Shown here: piece after piece, positions 1 through 8,761 of the stretch | Layout: every line of letters starts with the position of its first letter | Numbering within the stretch: the first letter of the stretch is position 1 | DNA from: DASUKM01 sp036278735 | GTDB lineage: Bacteria; Acidobacteriota; Vicinamibacteria; Vicinamibacterales; 2-12-FULL-66-21 | DNA: 64,000 nucleotides | Direction of reading: 5' to 3' | NCBI GenBank assembly: GCA_036278735.1 | Contig: DASUKM010000018.1 | Location: forward strand, 11,788-75,787 | The notes under the pieces: model-generated | Told to the model about the DNA's origin: nothing | What the model saw: only the letters and a program-made list of their open reading frames with translations | Databases searched by the model: none | Program-made: the position numbers and the translations under genes

Positions 1-995
1 ACGGAAAGCGCGTCGGGCTCGACGACGAGTTCGTGGTGATCGGTGGCGAAGTGTCGCGCCACGATCCGGGCGTATTCGAGTTCGTCGAACGCGGGATCGT
101 TGAAGCCGATCGAGAAGGTCTGGACGGGCCGGTGGGTCGCCTGCGCCATGAACGCCACGACGGCCGAGGAGTCCACGCCTCCCGACAGAAACGCGCCGAG
201 CGGGACGTCGCTGATCATGTGCTGGCGCACGGCGTCGGCGAGGACGCCTCGCAGCGCCTCGGCGGCCTCGGCTTCGGTGCCGGCGAACGGCTCCTCGGCG
301 CCGATCTCCCAGTAGCGGTGCCGCTCGACGCGCCCGTGGCGCCACCGGAGGTAGTGTCCGGGCGGCAGCTTCTCGACACCCTGGAAAATCGAGGTGTCGC
401 GCGGCGTGTACAGAAACGCGAGAAAGTGGTCGAGGGCATGCGGATCGATCCGGCGATCGACGGCGTCGGCGGCGATCAGCGACTTGATCTCGCTGGCGAA
501 GTACAGCCGTTGGCCGGCGGCGGTGTAGTACAGCGGCTTGATGCCGGCGCGATCGCGCGCGAGCAGGAGCGTCTGCTGCGCGGCATCCCAGAGCGCGATG
601 GCGAACATCCCGCGCAGCCGGCGGAAGCAGTCGTCTCCCCACTCCTCGTACGCGTGGACGATCGTCTCCGTGTCGCTCGACGTCCGGAATGCGTGGCCGG
701 CCGCTTCGAGCTGGGCACGCAGATCGCGATAGTTGTAGATCTCGCCGTTGAAGACGACCCACACGCGCCCGGTCTCGTTCGCGATCGGCTGGTGCCCGGT
801 CGCGAGGTCGATGATGCTGAGCCGCCGCATGCCGAGCCCCACGCCCGCGTCGACGTGAATCCCCTCGTCGTCGGGACCGCGGTGGCGGATGGACGCGCAC
901 ATCCGGTGCACGAGCGCGAGATCGGCGGCGGCACGCGCGCGCGCGTCGGCTGAAGACATCCGCGTCCCGTCGGCGAATCCGGCAATTCCGCACAT
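1..995 (-). CDS. asnB: Glutamine-hydrolysing asparagine synthase, XrtA amidotransferase-like (3' end cut off)
   Basis: The N terminus starts MCGIAGF, so Cys2 is the usual Ntn glutaminase nucleophile. It is followed by RHRGPDDEG, GMRRLSIIDL, FNGEIYNYRDL and FASEIKSL, all hallmarks of the class II glutamine amidotransferase domain. The PP-loop motif SGGVDSSA of the ATP-binding synthase domain follows before the gene runs off the window at base 1. About 331 of a usual 600 or so residues are present. The family moves glutamine-derived ammonia onto an adenylated carboxylate; copies in exopolysaccharide loci (TIGR03108 type) probably amidate a sugar acid or the polymer rather than aspartate. It begins 2 bases after the stop of the heparinase-like gene, so it is the third gene of a minus-strand operon. 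Confidence 0.93.
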   Translation of the reverse strand, partial: MCGIAGFADGTRMSSADARARAAADLALVHRMCASIRHRGPDDEGIHVDAGVGLGMRRLSIIDLATGHQPIANETGRVWVVFNGEIYNYRDLRAQLEAAGHAFRTSSDTETIVHAYEEWGDDCFRRLRGMFAIALWDAAQQTLLLARDRAGIKPLYYTAAGQRLYFASEIKSLIAADAVDRRIDPHALDHFLAFLYTPRDTSIFQGVEKLPPGHYLRWRHGRVERHRYWEIGAEEPFAGTEAEAAEALRGVLADAVRQHMISDVPLGAFLSGGVDSSAVVAFMAQATHRPVQTFSIGFNDPAFDELEYARIVARHFATDHHELVVEPDALS

Positions 996-997
996 GA

Positions 998-3415
998 TCA
1001 GCGTCCTCCCGCCGCGCGTTGTCGTTCGGGCGCGCCGTCGTGCACGCCGTGGTAGCTGCTGGTGCCGGCGGGCAGATCGAGCCCTGGCGCCCCCTCCGGC
1101 AGCGCGAGCGCGGACCCATTCACGAGGGAGAGCGTCACGCCGCGTGTCCGTTCCACGCACACGCACGCGACACGCCCGTCCGTCCGGACGCCGGCGGCTC
1201 CCCATGCGTGCGCCGGGCTCGGCTGCGCGGGCACGCCCCTCGGGACGGCGGCCAGGACGAGCAGATCGATGTCCGGCGTCTCGACGTGCACGGCGGCGGC
1301 GCCCCATCCGTCCCCGGGGGTTGCCTCGATCGGCCGCATGTCGACGTCGAGCCGTGCGCCGCGTGCGTGGCGCGCGGGCAGGAACGTGGCCGCACAGGCG
1401 GGCGGCCGCGCCGTCGCCGTTGCCTGCAGCACGTACGCAGGCTCCATCCGCCCGTATTCCGGCGCGTACGAGGCGAGACCGCTCGAATGCCCGGGCGCGA
1501 GCACGCGCAGTTCCGTGCTTCCTGCCATCGCCAGGATGGTGCCGTCGGTGTGCCGAAGCTCGATGCGGCCGGCGCGAACGGCCGGCGTCCACGACGGATG
1601 GAGATGCCACCACGCGTCGGCGGTCAGCGATCGATCCCCGCCGAACAGATGATCGAGGACGAGCCAGCCGACGCCGTGCAGCGCGACGATCGTCCGGACG
1701 TGCGTGACCCCGCTGGCATCGCAGCGCGTCCCTTCCGCGACGTCGAATCCCTCGGCACGGCGGCCGAGCGTCAGGCGTGCCGCGGGGCTGCCTTCCCATC
1801 CGAACGGCCCCCGCGGCTCGACGTGATTGCGGCCGTCGATGGTCACGGTGTTGTGCATGCGGGTCGACCGGAACCGGTCGCGTGTGGCCTCGTCCATCGT
1901 GTACGTCGCGGTGCCCGGATCGACGAGGACCGGCCGTCCGCCGACCGTGAGCGTGAGGGCGAGCGCGCTCGAGTGCGCGTGGCCGCCGTTCAGGAAACCG
2001 TGCGGCCCCGCATCGAACACCAGGTGATCGCCGGCCGCGCTGCGCCCGACGAAGTAGCCGCTGTCGGGCAGGAGGGTGGATGCGGGCGGAGGACCGCCGT
2101 GCGGCGCTGCCCCTGAGACGGCAGTCTGCGGCAGCAGCCAGAGCGCCTCTTCCGGCGCGGGCCCGACCGCCAGCGCAGGTTCGCCCAACAGCGCCGCCGC
2201 GGCGGCCAGCGTCGGCGACGCATCGGCGGGCGTCCGGCCGCACATCGGCAGCAACTGCCCGCCGTCGTCGTCGCCGATGAGCGGCAGGAGGCCCCGGTCG
2301 TCGGCCATGACGCGCAGGTAGCGCGCCTGGCGGCGAAGCGCGTCTTCGAAATCAGCCGCCGCCTCGTCGCCGGACGCGCGAGCCACGAGCAGCGCCAGCA
2401 GATAGAAGTCCGTCGAGTATCGGTGGTAGTGCGCGGATCGTTCGGCGTGTCCGCCGTCGCCGCGGATTTGACGGCGCGCCTGTTCGCGGAGCACCGCGCG
2501 TCCCAGCTCCGCGAATTCCGCCGCGCGGGCCAGTTCCGGAAGCGCACGGCCGACCCCGTACAGCGCGAGTGCTTCGCCGGTCAGATGCGTGTTCGGGCTG
2601 AAGTAGCGCGACAGATTGCGGGCGACGTGGCCAAGCTGCCGGTCGAGCCCGACCAGCAGATCCACCAGCCACGGCTCCTCGGCGTGTGCCGCCCCTTCGG
2701 CAAAGAACTCGATGGCCCACGTCCAGGAAATCGCGCGCAGCGCGAGTTCGAGCATGCTGGCCCAGTTGATCCCGTGGAGCGGCGGATTGGCCTGCATCCA
2801 GCTCACGAGTTCCCGTTCCACGGTCTGCGGGCAGCGCCGGTCGCCGGTGAGCCACCAGGCGCGTCCGAGCGCGAGCCAGTGCTGTTGACGATTCAGCTCC
2901 CAGATGATCTTGTGGTCCCCCATCGCGGGATCCAGATAGGGCACGTCCGCCCAGAACCGGAGCGGCGCGCGACGATCGTGCACCGGATCACGATGCCAGT
3001 CCGGTGGCGTGCCGCATGCGAGATCGCGATAGCCGAGCAGATCGCAGCGCCCGGCGACGAGACGGTCGGCTCGCGCGGACGCCTCGGCGGCCGCGGCCGG
3101 AACGAGTGCCTGCAGCCGCTGGGTGAAGACCGCCCGATCGCGCGCGGTACGGGGCCAGCACGACCGTCTCGACGCGAAGTGCGCCGCCAGGCGCTCCTGG
3201 GCCAGTGGGAACGCACCTTCGCGTGCGGCTTCGCGCGCGTCGTCTGTCGAGGGGGCCGCGGCCAGGACTTGCGCGAGGTCGCCTCGGTGCCAGCGGCTCG
3301 GTCTCAGGCGCTGCGCGGCGCGCTGCGCCGCCACCCGGGTGTGAGCGGCGGCTCGAAACCGGAGTTCGGCCGGGCCCATCGCGGCCATCCGTCGAGCGAG
3401 CTGACGGCCGTTCAT
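998..3415 (-). CDS. Heparinase II/III-like alginate-lyase-fold protein
   Basis: 805 residues. The N-terminal half is helical (alpha/alpha toroid) with NRQQHWLALGRAWWLTGD and SRYFSPNTHLTGEAL segments; the C-terminal half has the hallmark region GGHAHSSALALTLTVGG, DPGTATY and RMHNTVTIDGRNH of heparinase II/III beta-sandwich domains. The family cleaves acidic polysaccharides by beta-elimination. Members in exopolysaccharide clusters often lack a signal peptide, as here, and their substrate is usually unknown. The open frame continues upstream, but the first 88 codons lie inside the GT4 gene in another frame. The start at 3415 forms an ATGA overlap with the GT4 stop, which argues for translational coupling. 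Its frequent pairing with asparagine synthase and a glycosyltransferase supports a role in glycan modification. Confidence 0.88.
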   Translation of the reverse strand: MNGRQLARRMAAMGPAELRFRAAAHTRVAAQRAAQRLRPSRWHRGDLAQVLAAAPSTDDAREAAREGAFPLAQERLAAHFASRRSCWPRTARDRAVFTQRLQALVPAAAAEASARADRLVAGRCDLLGYRDLACGTPPDWHRDPVHDRRAPLRFWADVPYLDPAMGDHKIIWELNRQQHWLALGRAWWLTGDRRCPQTVERELVSWMQANPPLHGINWASMLELALRAISWTWAIEFFAEGAAHAEEPWLVDLLVGLDRQLGHVARNLSRYFSPNTHLTGEALALYGVGRALPELARAAEFAELGRAVLREQARRQIRGDGGHAERSAHYHRYSTDFYLLALLVARASGDEAAADFEDALRRQARYLRVMADDRGLLPLIGDDDGGQLLPMCGRTPADASPTLAAAAALLGEPALAVGPAPEEALWLLPQTAVSGAAPHGGPPPASTLLPDSGYFVGRSAAGDHLVFDAGPHGFLNGGHAHSSALALTLTVGGRPVLVDPGTATYTMDEATRDRFRSTRMHNTVTIDGRNHVEPRGPFGWEGSPAARLTLGRRAEGFDVAEGTRCDASGVTHVRTIVALHGVGWLVLDHLFGGDRSLTADAWWHLHPSWTPAVRAGRIELRHTDGTILAMAGSTELRVLAPGHSSGLASYAPEYGRMEPAYVLQATATARPPACAATFLPARHARGARLDVDMRPIEATPGDGWGAAAVHVETPDIDLLVLAAVPRGVPAQPSPAHAWGAAGVRTDGRVACVCVERTRGVTLSLVNGSALALPEGAPGLDLPAGTSSYHGVHDGAPERQRAAGGR

Positions 3416-4527
3416 GCCGGCGTCGGGGCGGCGACGCCCGCAGGCGCCGCGAGACGGCGATACAGCCGCAGCCAGTGCCCGCGCACCGCCGGCCACTCCA
3501 CGTCGGCGCAGGCACGGCGGGCGGCCTCCGTGACCGACCGGACGAGCGCCGGATCGTCGAGGAGCCGCAGGACCGCCGCCGCGATCGCGTGGTGGTCGTC
3601 GCGCGGTGCGAGCAGGCCGTGGACGCCGTCGGTCAGCATCGCGGGCACGCCACCCGCGCCGGTGGAAACGACCGGACACCCGCTCGCGAACGCCTCCAGG
3701 ACGGACAAGGGCATGTTGTCGATGTCCGGCGTCTGCACGTAGACGTCCGCGTCGGCGTAGTACCGCCAGATCTGGTCGGGCGGTACGCGTCCGACGAAGG
3801 TGACCCGCTTCAGGCCCAGCTCGTCGGCCAGGCGCTGCAGCTTCGCCTGCTGCGATCCGCTTCCGACGAGCGTCAGATCGGCCTCCGGATGGCGCTGCTG
3901 CACGAGGCGAAAGGCCCGCAACGTACAGGCGACGTTGTAGAGCGGTTCGAAGCTTCGCGTCGAGAGCAGCCGCGGCCGCAGACCCTCGCGGGCGCGGAAC
4001 GGGAAGCGTTCCAGATCGATGGTGTTGGCGACCACGTCCGACGGAATGCCGAACCCGGCGAACACGTCGTGGAGGAACCGCGAGGGCACCACATTGCGGT
4101 CGACGCGCCGGAGCGTCGCGCGCGCGATCGCCGATCGGCGCAGGTGATCGGGCGCTTCCCCGCTGTGGTAGTTGACGACGACGGGCTTGCCGAACAGACG
4201 TCCGACGATCGCGGCCGGCAGCGGTGCCAGCAGGAAGGACCAGTACGACGCAGAAAACACGTGGACGACGTCGGCCTTCCGCAGTTCGCGCACGAGCAGC
4301 GGCCAGTACGCGAGCTGCGTCGCGACCGTGCGGAGGTATTTCACCCGCGCCGCTCCGCGCAGCGGCCCCGGAGGCGGTGGATTGATCGGCACGAGCCAGG
4401 CGCGCACCTCGGGGTCGTCGCGCCAGGCCCGGAGGAGCCGGTCGGCCTGAATCGCCTGTCCCCCCAGAATGTCGAGGGACGGCGCGACGATCGCGACGGT
4501 GAGCGGACGGTCACGTGTGGGGTCCAT
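3412..4527 (-). CDS. GT4-family glycosyltransferase
   Basis: 371 residues with a GT-B fold. The N-terminal domain contains VAIVAPSLDILGGQAIQADRL and a VVNYHSGE segment; the C-terminal donor-binding domain has TLVGSGSQQAKL, VTFVGRVPPDQIWRYYADAD and NMPLSVLEAFASGCPVVST, where the E of VLEAFASG is the usual nucleotide-sugar contact of group 1 (GT4) transferases. It should add one sugar from an NDP-sugar to a lipid-linked intermediate at the cytoplasmic membrane face; donor and acceptor cannot be read from sequence. It is the first gene of the operon with the heparinase-like and asparagine synthase genes. A GGAGG-type ribosome site lies just before the ATG, and a -24/-12 promoter match lies about 40 bases upstream. 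Confidence 0.92.
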   Translation of the reverse strand: MDPTRDRPLTVAIVAPSLDILGGQAIQADRLLRAWRDDPEVRAWLVPINPPPPGPLRGAARVKYLRTVATQLAYWPLLVRELRKADVVHVFSASYWSFLLAPLPAAIVGRLFGKPVVVNYHSGEAPDHLRRSAIARATLRRVDRNVVPSRFLHDVFAGFGIPSDVVANTIDLERFPFRAREGLRPRLLSTRSFEPLYNVACTLRAFRLVQQRHPEADLTLVGSGSQQAKLQRLADELGLKRVTFVGRVPPDQIWRYYADADVYVQTPDIDNMPLSVLEAFASGCPVVSTGAGGVPAMLTDGVHGLLAPRDDHHAIAAAVLRLLDDPALVRSVTEAARRACADVEWPAVRGHWLRLYRRLAAPAGVAAPTPA

Positions 4528-4564
4528 GCGCGGGCAGCGGCCTCCTGGCAGCCGAGGTCAGCTG

Positions 4565-4580
4565 TGCAAATCGTGCGCCG
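4565..4580 (-). promoter_or_regulatory. Sigma-54 (-24/-12) promoter candidate for the GT4-heparinase-asnB operon
   Basis: Read on the minus strand it is CGGCGCACGATTTGCA: GG and GC are separated by exactly ten bases and TTGCA is intact, against the consensus TGGCACG-N4-TTGCW. It lies about 40 bases upstream of the ATG at 4527. Confidence 0.55.
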
Positions 4581-4834
4581 ATCCGTGTGCGGCGGACGTG
4601 TGCGCTGTCTTGGACGACTGCAAGTGGCGCAACCACGGAACAGCAGAGCTAGGCCGAATCGGGTGAGTGTCGTCGAACCAGACTCATCAGTATCGCCTTA
4701 CAGCCGTTGAAAACAAGGAGAGCTGGCCCTCCAAGTGTAAAAAGTACAAACGGCTGAGTTCGCCCTGTCGGCCTTGCTGAGTTCTCAAATGCGTCGCTAC
4801 GCCAGAACCCCTGAAAACTCGTGCCTTTTCAACC

Positions 4835-4850
4835 TGGTCACACATTTGCC
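4835..4850 (+). promoter_or_regulatory. Sigma-54 (-24/-12) promoter candidate for the DNRLRE-EEP genes
   Basis: TGGTCACACATTTGCC has the invariant TGG, the 8-base spacer and TTGC. The next plus-strand start is at 5013, which gives a leader of roughly 150 bases. Confidence 0.55.
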
Positions 4851-5012
4851 CTAGCGTCGGGCCGGCAGTCAGACTGCCGTTCACCTCTACAAACGTCACG
4901 CCCCGTTCCCGGACGCTGGTGCGTTCGCCAGCCAACGAGGCGTGCGCCTGCTGCTCAGACGCGCCCCGCCCGCAGGCGGCTCGCTGCTGAGAGCAAGCCC
5001 AGGAGGACATGG

Positions 5013-7049
5013 ATGATGAGGTACGTCGGAACGAAGGGATGGATGCGCCTGGCCGCTGTCGCGGCGGGCTTGGTGATCGCGCAGGCCGGACCGGCCGCGG
5101 CGCAGACCTTGACGCTGCCTGCTGTCAAGGATGCGACCGTCCGGGGCGGAAGTTACGCCAACACGAATTTCGGCAGCGACGCGATCCTCGAAACGCGCCA
5201 GAGCGACAGCGACGAGTACGTGCGCCGTGCGGTGCTCACGTTCGATACGGACACGACTCTGCCCGCCGGCGCCAGCATCGGCACCGCCCAACTCGTGCTC
5301 ACCGTCAAGGGGGGCAACAGCGAGACGCGGCAGCTCCGGGCGTACTCGATTCCCATTTCGTTCGACGAACCGGCCGTGACGTGGGACCGGCGGAAGATCG
5401 GCATCGACTGGACCTATCCCGGCGTGGACGTCGTCGACGCCTACGCGACCGCGACGGCGACGAGCGCGGCCGGGTCGAAGGTGACCTTCGACGTGACGCG
5501 CCAGGTGCAGACGGTCGAGAAGGGCACCTACGGATCGCGGTACGCCCGATTCCTGATCGCCGACATGGGCGGGTCGAGCCGCGACTCGTACCGGCAGTAC
5601 TACTCGGCCGAGGCGAGCAACGCGTCGGACCGGCCGACGCTGATCGTCACGTCCGGGTCGGGGACGTCCGACACGGGGAGCGGCGACGACCTGACGCTCA
5701 CCGACGGCAACGCGACGACGCTGCGCGCAGGCTCGTACGCCAACACGAATTACGGGTCGTCGGGGGTGCTCGAGACACGCGCGAGCGATTCCGGCGACTA
5801 CGTCCGGCGGGCGCTGCTGAAATTCGACACGGACACCACCACCAAGCCCGGCGCGTCCGTCAAGTCGGCGTACCTGACGATTACCGTCGCGGGTGGCAAT
5901 CCCGAGACACGGCAGCTCGCGGTGTACCGGGAAACCGATGCGTACACCGAATCGGTGGCGACCTGGTCGAGCCGGAGGTCGGGACAGAACTGGGGCACCG
6001 CGGGGGGGGACCTGGCCGAGCGGATCGACGTCCAGCCGATTACGAACGTGGCGGGGTCGAAGGTCACGTTCGACGTGACGTCTGCCGTGCAGAAGATCGT
6101 CCGCGGCGATTATGGCAGTTCGCGGTACACGCACTTCGTGCTCGTCGACGAGGGTGGCTCGAGCCGCCAGTCCTACAAACAGATTTATTCCGATGAGGCC
6201 AGCGCCACGGCCAACCGGCCGACGCTGACGGTGACGCTCGGAAGCGGCACGTCATCGACGGAGGGCGACGGAGACGGAGACTCCGGCAGCGGGTCTTCGG
6301 GGACGAGCACCTTGCGGGTGCTCCAGTGGAATACCCACCACGGCGGCTACGGCACCGACGGCAAGTACGACCCGAATCGCCTGGCCTCGTGGATCGTCAA
6401 GATCAACCCCGACATCGTGTCGCTGAACGAGATCGAGTACTACACCGGCTGGGGCAACGAGGATCAGCCCGCGCGCTACGCGTCGCTGCTCGAATCGAAG
6501 ACCGGCAAGACCTGGTACTACAAGTTCGTGACCGCCACCGGCGCCTCCAAGGGGAACGGCAATCTGATCCTCTCGCGGTATCCGTTCCGCGACACGGGCA
6601 CGGAGCAATTGAGCTACTCCCGCGCGGTCGTCGAGGCCTCGGTCGTGGTGAACGGGCGGACGATCTCGTTCTTCTCGACCCATCTCGATGCCGACTCGTC
6701 CTCCTACCGTCTGAGGGAGGTCGGCGAGCTGCAGGCGTGGGCCGCCGGCATCAGCGAACAGCGCATCGTCGCGGGGGACTTCAACGCCCACGCCAGCTCC
6801 GCGGAGATCGCGAAGATGACGGACAGCTATACCGATACGTGGGCCCACGCGGTGAACAACGGCACGGCGGTGGCGTACGCCGACAACCCGACCGGGAACA
6901 CGCGGAACTCGCGAATCGACTACATCTTTGCGTCGCACGGCGCGACGAAGCTCACGCTGACGAAGGTTCAGGTCTTCGACGTGCGCGATGCGAACGGCGT
7001 CATGCCATCCGATCACCGGCCCGTGATGGCGACCTTCACCGTGAAATAA
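5013..7049 (+). CDS. Secreted protein: two DNRLRE domains plus endonuclease/exonuclease/phosphatase domain
   Basis: 678 residues. A signal peptide (hydrophobic core LAAVAAGLVIAQAG, cleavage after AAAQ) is followed by two copies of a beta-sandwich DNRLRE domain of about 175 residues, each with SYANTN(F/Y)GS, VRRA-L-FDTD, GGN-ETRQL and KVTFDVT. After a Gly/Ser/Asp linker comes a DNase I-like EEP domain with its catalytic positions intact: LQWNTHHGG, SLNEIEYY, FFSTHLDA, VAGDFNAH and SDHRPVMA. Such enzymes cut phosphodiesters in DNA, RNA, lipids or phosphoesters; the substrate here is unknown. The start at 5013 is chosen because AGGAGG sits six bases upstream and the signal peptide follows; the open frame extends upstream without support. 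It is followed 22 bases later by a shorter paralogue. Confidence 0.9.
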   Translation: MMRYVGTKGWMRLAAVAAGLVIAQAGPAAAQTLTLPAVKDATVRGGSYANTNFGSDAILETRQSDSDEYVRRAVLTFDTDTTLPAGASIGTAQLVLTVKGGNSETRQLRAYSIPISFDEPAVTWDRRKIGIDWTYPGVDVVDAYATATATSAAGSKVTFDVTRQVQTVEKGTYGSRYARFLIADMGGSSRDSYRQYYSAEASNASDRPTLIVTSGSGTSDTGSGDDLTLTDGNATTLRAGSYANTNYGSSGVLETRASDSGDYVRRALLKFDTDTTTKPGASVKSAYLTITVAGGNPETRQLAVYRETDAYTESVATWSSRRSGQNWGTAGGDLAERIDVQPITNVAGSKVTFDVTSAVQKIVRGDYGSSRYTHFVLVDEGGSSRQSYKQIYSDEASATANRPTLTVTLGSGTSSTEGDGDGDSGSGSSGTSTLRVLQWNTHHGGYGTDGKYDPNRLASWIVKINPDIVSLNEIEYYTGWGNEDQPARYASLLESKTGKTWYYKFVTATGASKGNGNLILSRYPFRDTGTEQLSYSRAVVEASVVVNGRTISFFSTHLDADSSSYRLREVGELQAWAAGISEQRIVAGDFNAHASSAEIAKMTDSYTDTWAHAVNNGTAVAYADNPTGNTRNSRIDYIFASHGATKLTLTKVQVFDVRDANGVMPSDHRPVMATFTVK

Positions 7050-7071
7050 GGCCGGTTACAGGAGAACCCCG

Positions 7072-8508
7072 ATGCAGTGCTCTTCGATTGGCAGGTCCCT
7101 CGCGCGGGCGATGACTGTCGCCGCCGTGTTCGCCGCAGGCGCAGGGGCCGCCGCGGCCCAGACGGTCGTCACCTTGAACGACGCCAATGCGACGACACTG
7201 CGTAGCGGCAGCTACGCGGGGAGCAACTACGGGTCGTCGACCGTGCTGGAGACGCGCGCGAGCAGCTCGCCCGACTACGTCCGGCGGGCCCTGCTGAAGT
7301 TCGACACGGACAATACGATCCCCGCCGGCAGTTCCATCGCCTCGGCGGTGCTCACGCTGACCGTCGCGGGGGGCAACGCGGAAACGCGCCAGCTCGCGGC
7401 GTACCAGGAGAAGTCGTCGTACACCGAATCGGTGGCGGACTGGACGTACAAGAAATCCGGCACGAGGTGGGGCACGGCGGGCGGCGATATCGGCGTCCGG
7501 GTCGGCTCCGCCTCGATCACCAACAAGGTCGGCTCGAAGGTGACCTTCGACGTCACGTCGCTGGTCCAGGCGATCGTCCGGGGAGACTACGGTTCGTCGC
7601 GCTACACGCGGATCCTGCTCATCGACCAGGGCGGCTCGAGCCGCAGCTCGTACAAGCAGATCTACTCCGACGAGGCGAGCTCGACCGCGAACCGGCCGAC
7701 CCTGACGGTGACGCTCGGGACGTCCAAGCAGCAGGACGACTCGGGCGACTCGGGCAGCTCGGGGACCACGCTCAAGGTGATGCAGTGGAATACCCACCAC
7801 GGCGGCTACGGTACTGACGGTGTGTACAGCCCCGATCGGCTCGCGTCCTGGATCGTGAAAATCAACCCCGACATCGTGTCGCTGAACGAGATCGAGTACT
7901 ACACCGGCTACGGCGACGAGGATCAGCCCGCGCGCTATGCCTCACTGCTGAAGTCGAAGACCGGCAAGACGTGGTACTACAAGTTCGTGACGGCGAGCGG
8001 CGCCACGAAGGGCAACGGCAATCTGATCCTGTCGCGCTACCCGTTCCAGGATACCGGCACCGAGCAGCTCAGTTACTCGCGCGCCGTGGTGCAGGTGTCG
8101 ATCGTCGTGAACGGTCGGACGATCTCGTTCTTCTCGACCCACCTCGACGCCAACTCATCGTCGTACCGTCTGACGGAGGTCGGGGAGCTGCAGGCGTGGG
8201 CGTCCGGGATCTCGGAACAGCGGATCGTCGCCGGCGACTTCAACGCGAACGTCGGTTCAGCCGAAATCACGAAGATGACGTCCCTGTATACCGATACCTG
8301 GGCCAAGGCGGTCAGCCAGGGCACGGCCGTCGCGTTCGCCGACGATCCGAACGGCGCCACCCGGCACAGCCGCATCGACTTCATTTTCCAGTCGCACAAC
8401 GCCACGAAGCTGACGCTGCAGAAGGTGCAGGTCTTCGACGTCCGGGATGCGAACGGCGTGATGCCGTCGGATCACCGGCCGGTGATGGCCACGTTCCAGG
8501 TGCAGTAG
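7072..8508 (+). CDS. Secreted protein: one DNRLRE domain plus endonuclease/exonuclease/phosphatase domain
   Basis: 478 residues. A signal peptide ending near GAAAAQT is followed by one DNRLRE domain (SYAGSNYGS, VRRALLKFDTD, GGNAETRQL) and an EEP domain almost identical to that of the gene before it, with LQ/MQWNTHHGG, SLNEIEYYTG, FFSTHLDA, VAGDFNAN and SDHRPVMA all present. It looks like a tandem duplicate that differs by one binding domain. AGGAG lies seven bases before the ATG, and the gap to the upstream gene is only 22 bases, so the two are probably co-transcribed. The strong hairpin downstream at 8565 ends the unit. Expected location is the cell surface or matrix. Confidence 0.9.
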   Translation: MQCSSIGRSLARAMTVAAVFAAGAGAAAAQTVVTLNDANATTLRSGSYAGSNYGSSTVLETRASSSPDYVRRALLKFDTDNTIPAGSSIASAVLTLTVAGGNAETRQLAAYQEKSSYTESVADWTYKKSGTRWGTAGGDIGVRVGSASITNKVGSKVTFDVTSLVQAIVRGDYGSSRYTRILLIDQGGSSRSSYKQIYSDEASSTANRPTLTVTLGTSKQQDDSGDSGSSGTTLKVMQWNTHHGGYGTDGVYSPDRLASWIVKINPDIVSLNEIEYYTGYGDEDQPARYASLLKSKTGKTWYYKFVTASGATKGNGNLILSRYPFQDTGTEQLSYSRAVVQVSIVVNGRTISFFSTHLDANSSSYRLTEVGELQAWASGISEQRIVAGDFNANVGSAEITKMTSLYTDTWAKAVSQGTAVAFADDPNGATRHSRIDFIFQSHNATKLTLQKVQVFDVRDANGVMPSDHRPVMATFQVQ

Positions 8509-8564
8509 CCACAGGCGGTCGCCTGGCGCGGCGGCCCTCCGCGCCATGTCCCTTTGGCGACCGG

Positions 8565-8595
8565 CAGGGCGGACCTTCGGGTCCGCCCTGTTCTT
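8565..8595 (+). terminator. Rho-independent-type terminator with UUCG loop
   Basis: The inverted repeat CAGGGCGGACC / GGTCCGCCCTG (11 base pairs) encloses a TTCG tetraloop and is followed by TTCTT. It lies 56 bases after the stop of the second DNRLRE-EEP gene and before the next promoter. Confidence 0.8.
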
Positions 8596-8660
8596 CACCT
8601 CCCTTCCCGATCTTCCTTCCTGCCTGCCTGCCTCACCTCGTCCGCTCTGGTGCGGTGTCC

Positions 8661-8676
8661 CGGCACGCCGGTTGCG
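8661..8676 (+). promoter_or_regulatory. Sigma-54 (-24/-12) promoter for the FkbM methyltransferase gene
   Basis: CGGCACGCCGGTTGCG matches TGGCACG-N4-TTGCW at all but the two edge bases. It lies between the terminator at 8565 and the methyltransferase start, the right place for a new transcription unit. Confidence 0.7.
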
Positions 8677-8761
8677 TCCGTGAGCGCGCGTCAGCATGGA
8701 CGGTCGTCGCGCAGCGTACCCGCCGCCGCTGGCGTTCGGGACGAAAGCACAGGGGTCGATG

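Larger units (their letters stand above)
4528..5012 (+). other. Divergent intergenic region with two sigma-54-like promoters
   Basis: 485 bases between divergently transcribed units. It holds one -24/-12 element for each direction (4565-4580 on the minus strand, 4835-4850 on the plus strand) and the ribosome site AGGAGG at 5001-5006. The stretch from about 4640 to 4830 is visibly less GC-rich than the surrounding genes. I see no convincing coding region in it. Confidence 0.6.

Noticed and set aside
2423..3742. Long plus-strand ORF of 439 residues across the heparinase and GT4 genes
   Set aside because: Composition is Arg/Ala/Pro-rich noise; the opposite strand holds well-conserved families.
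4687..5010. 107-residue minus-strand ORF in the divergent region
   Set aside because: No recognisable motif, and it covers the sigma-54 match and ribosome site of the plus-strand gene.
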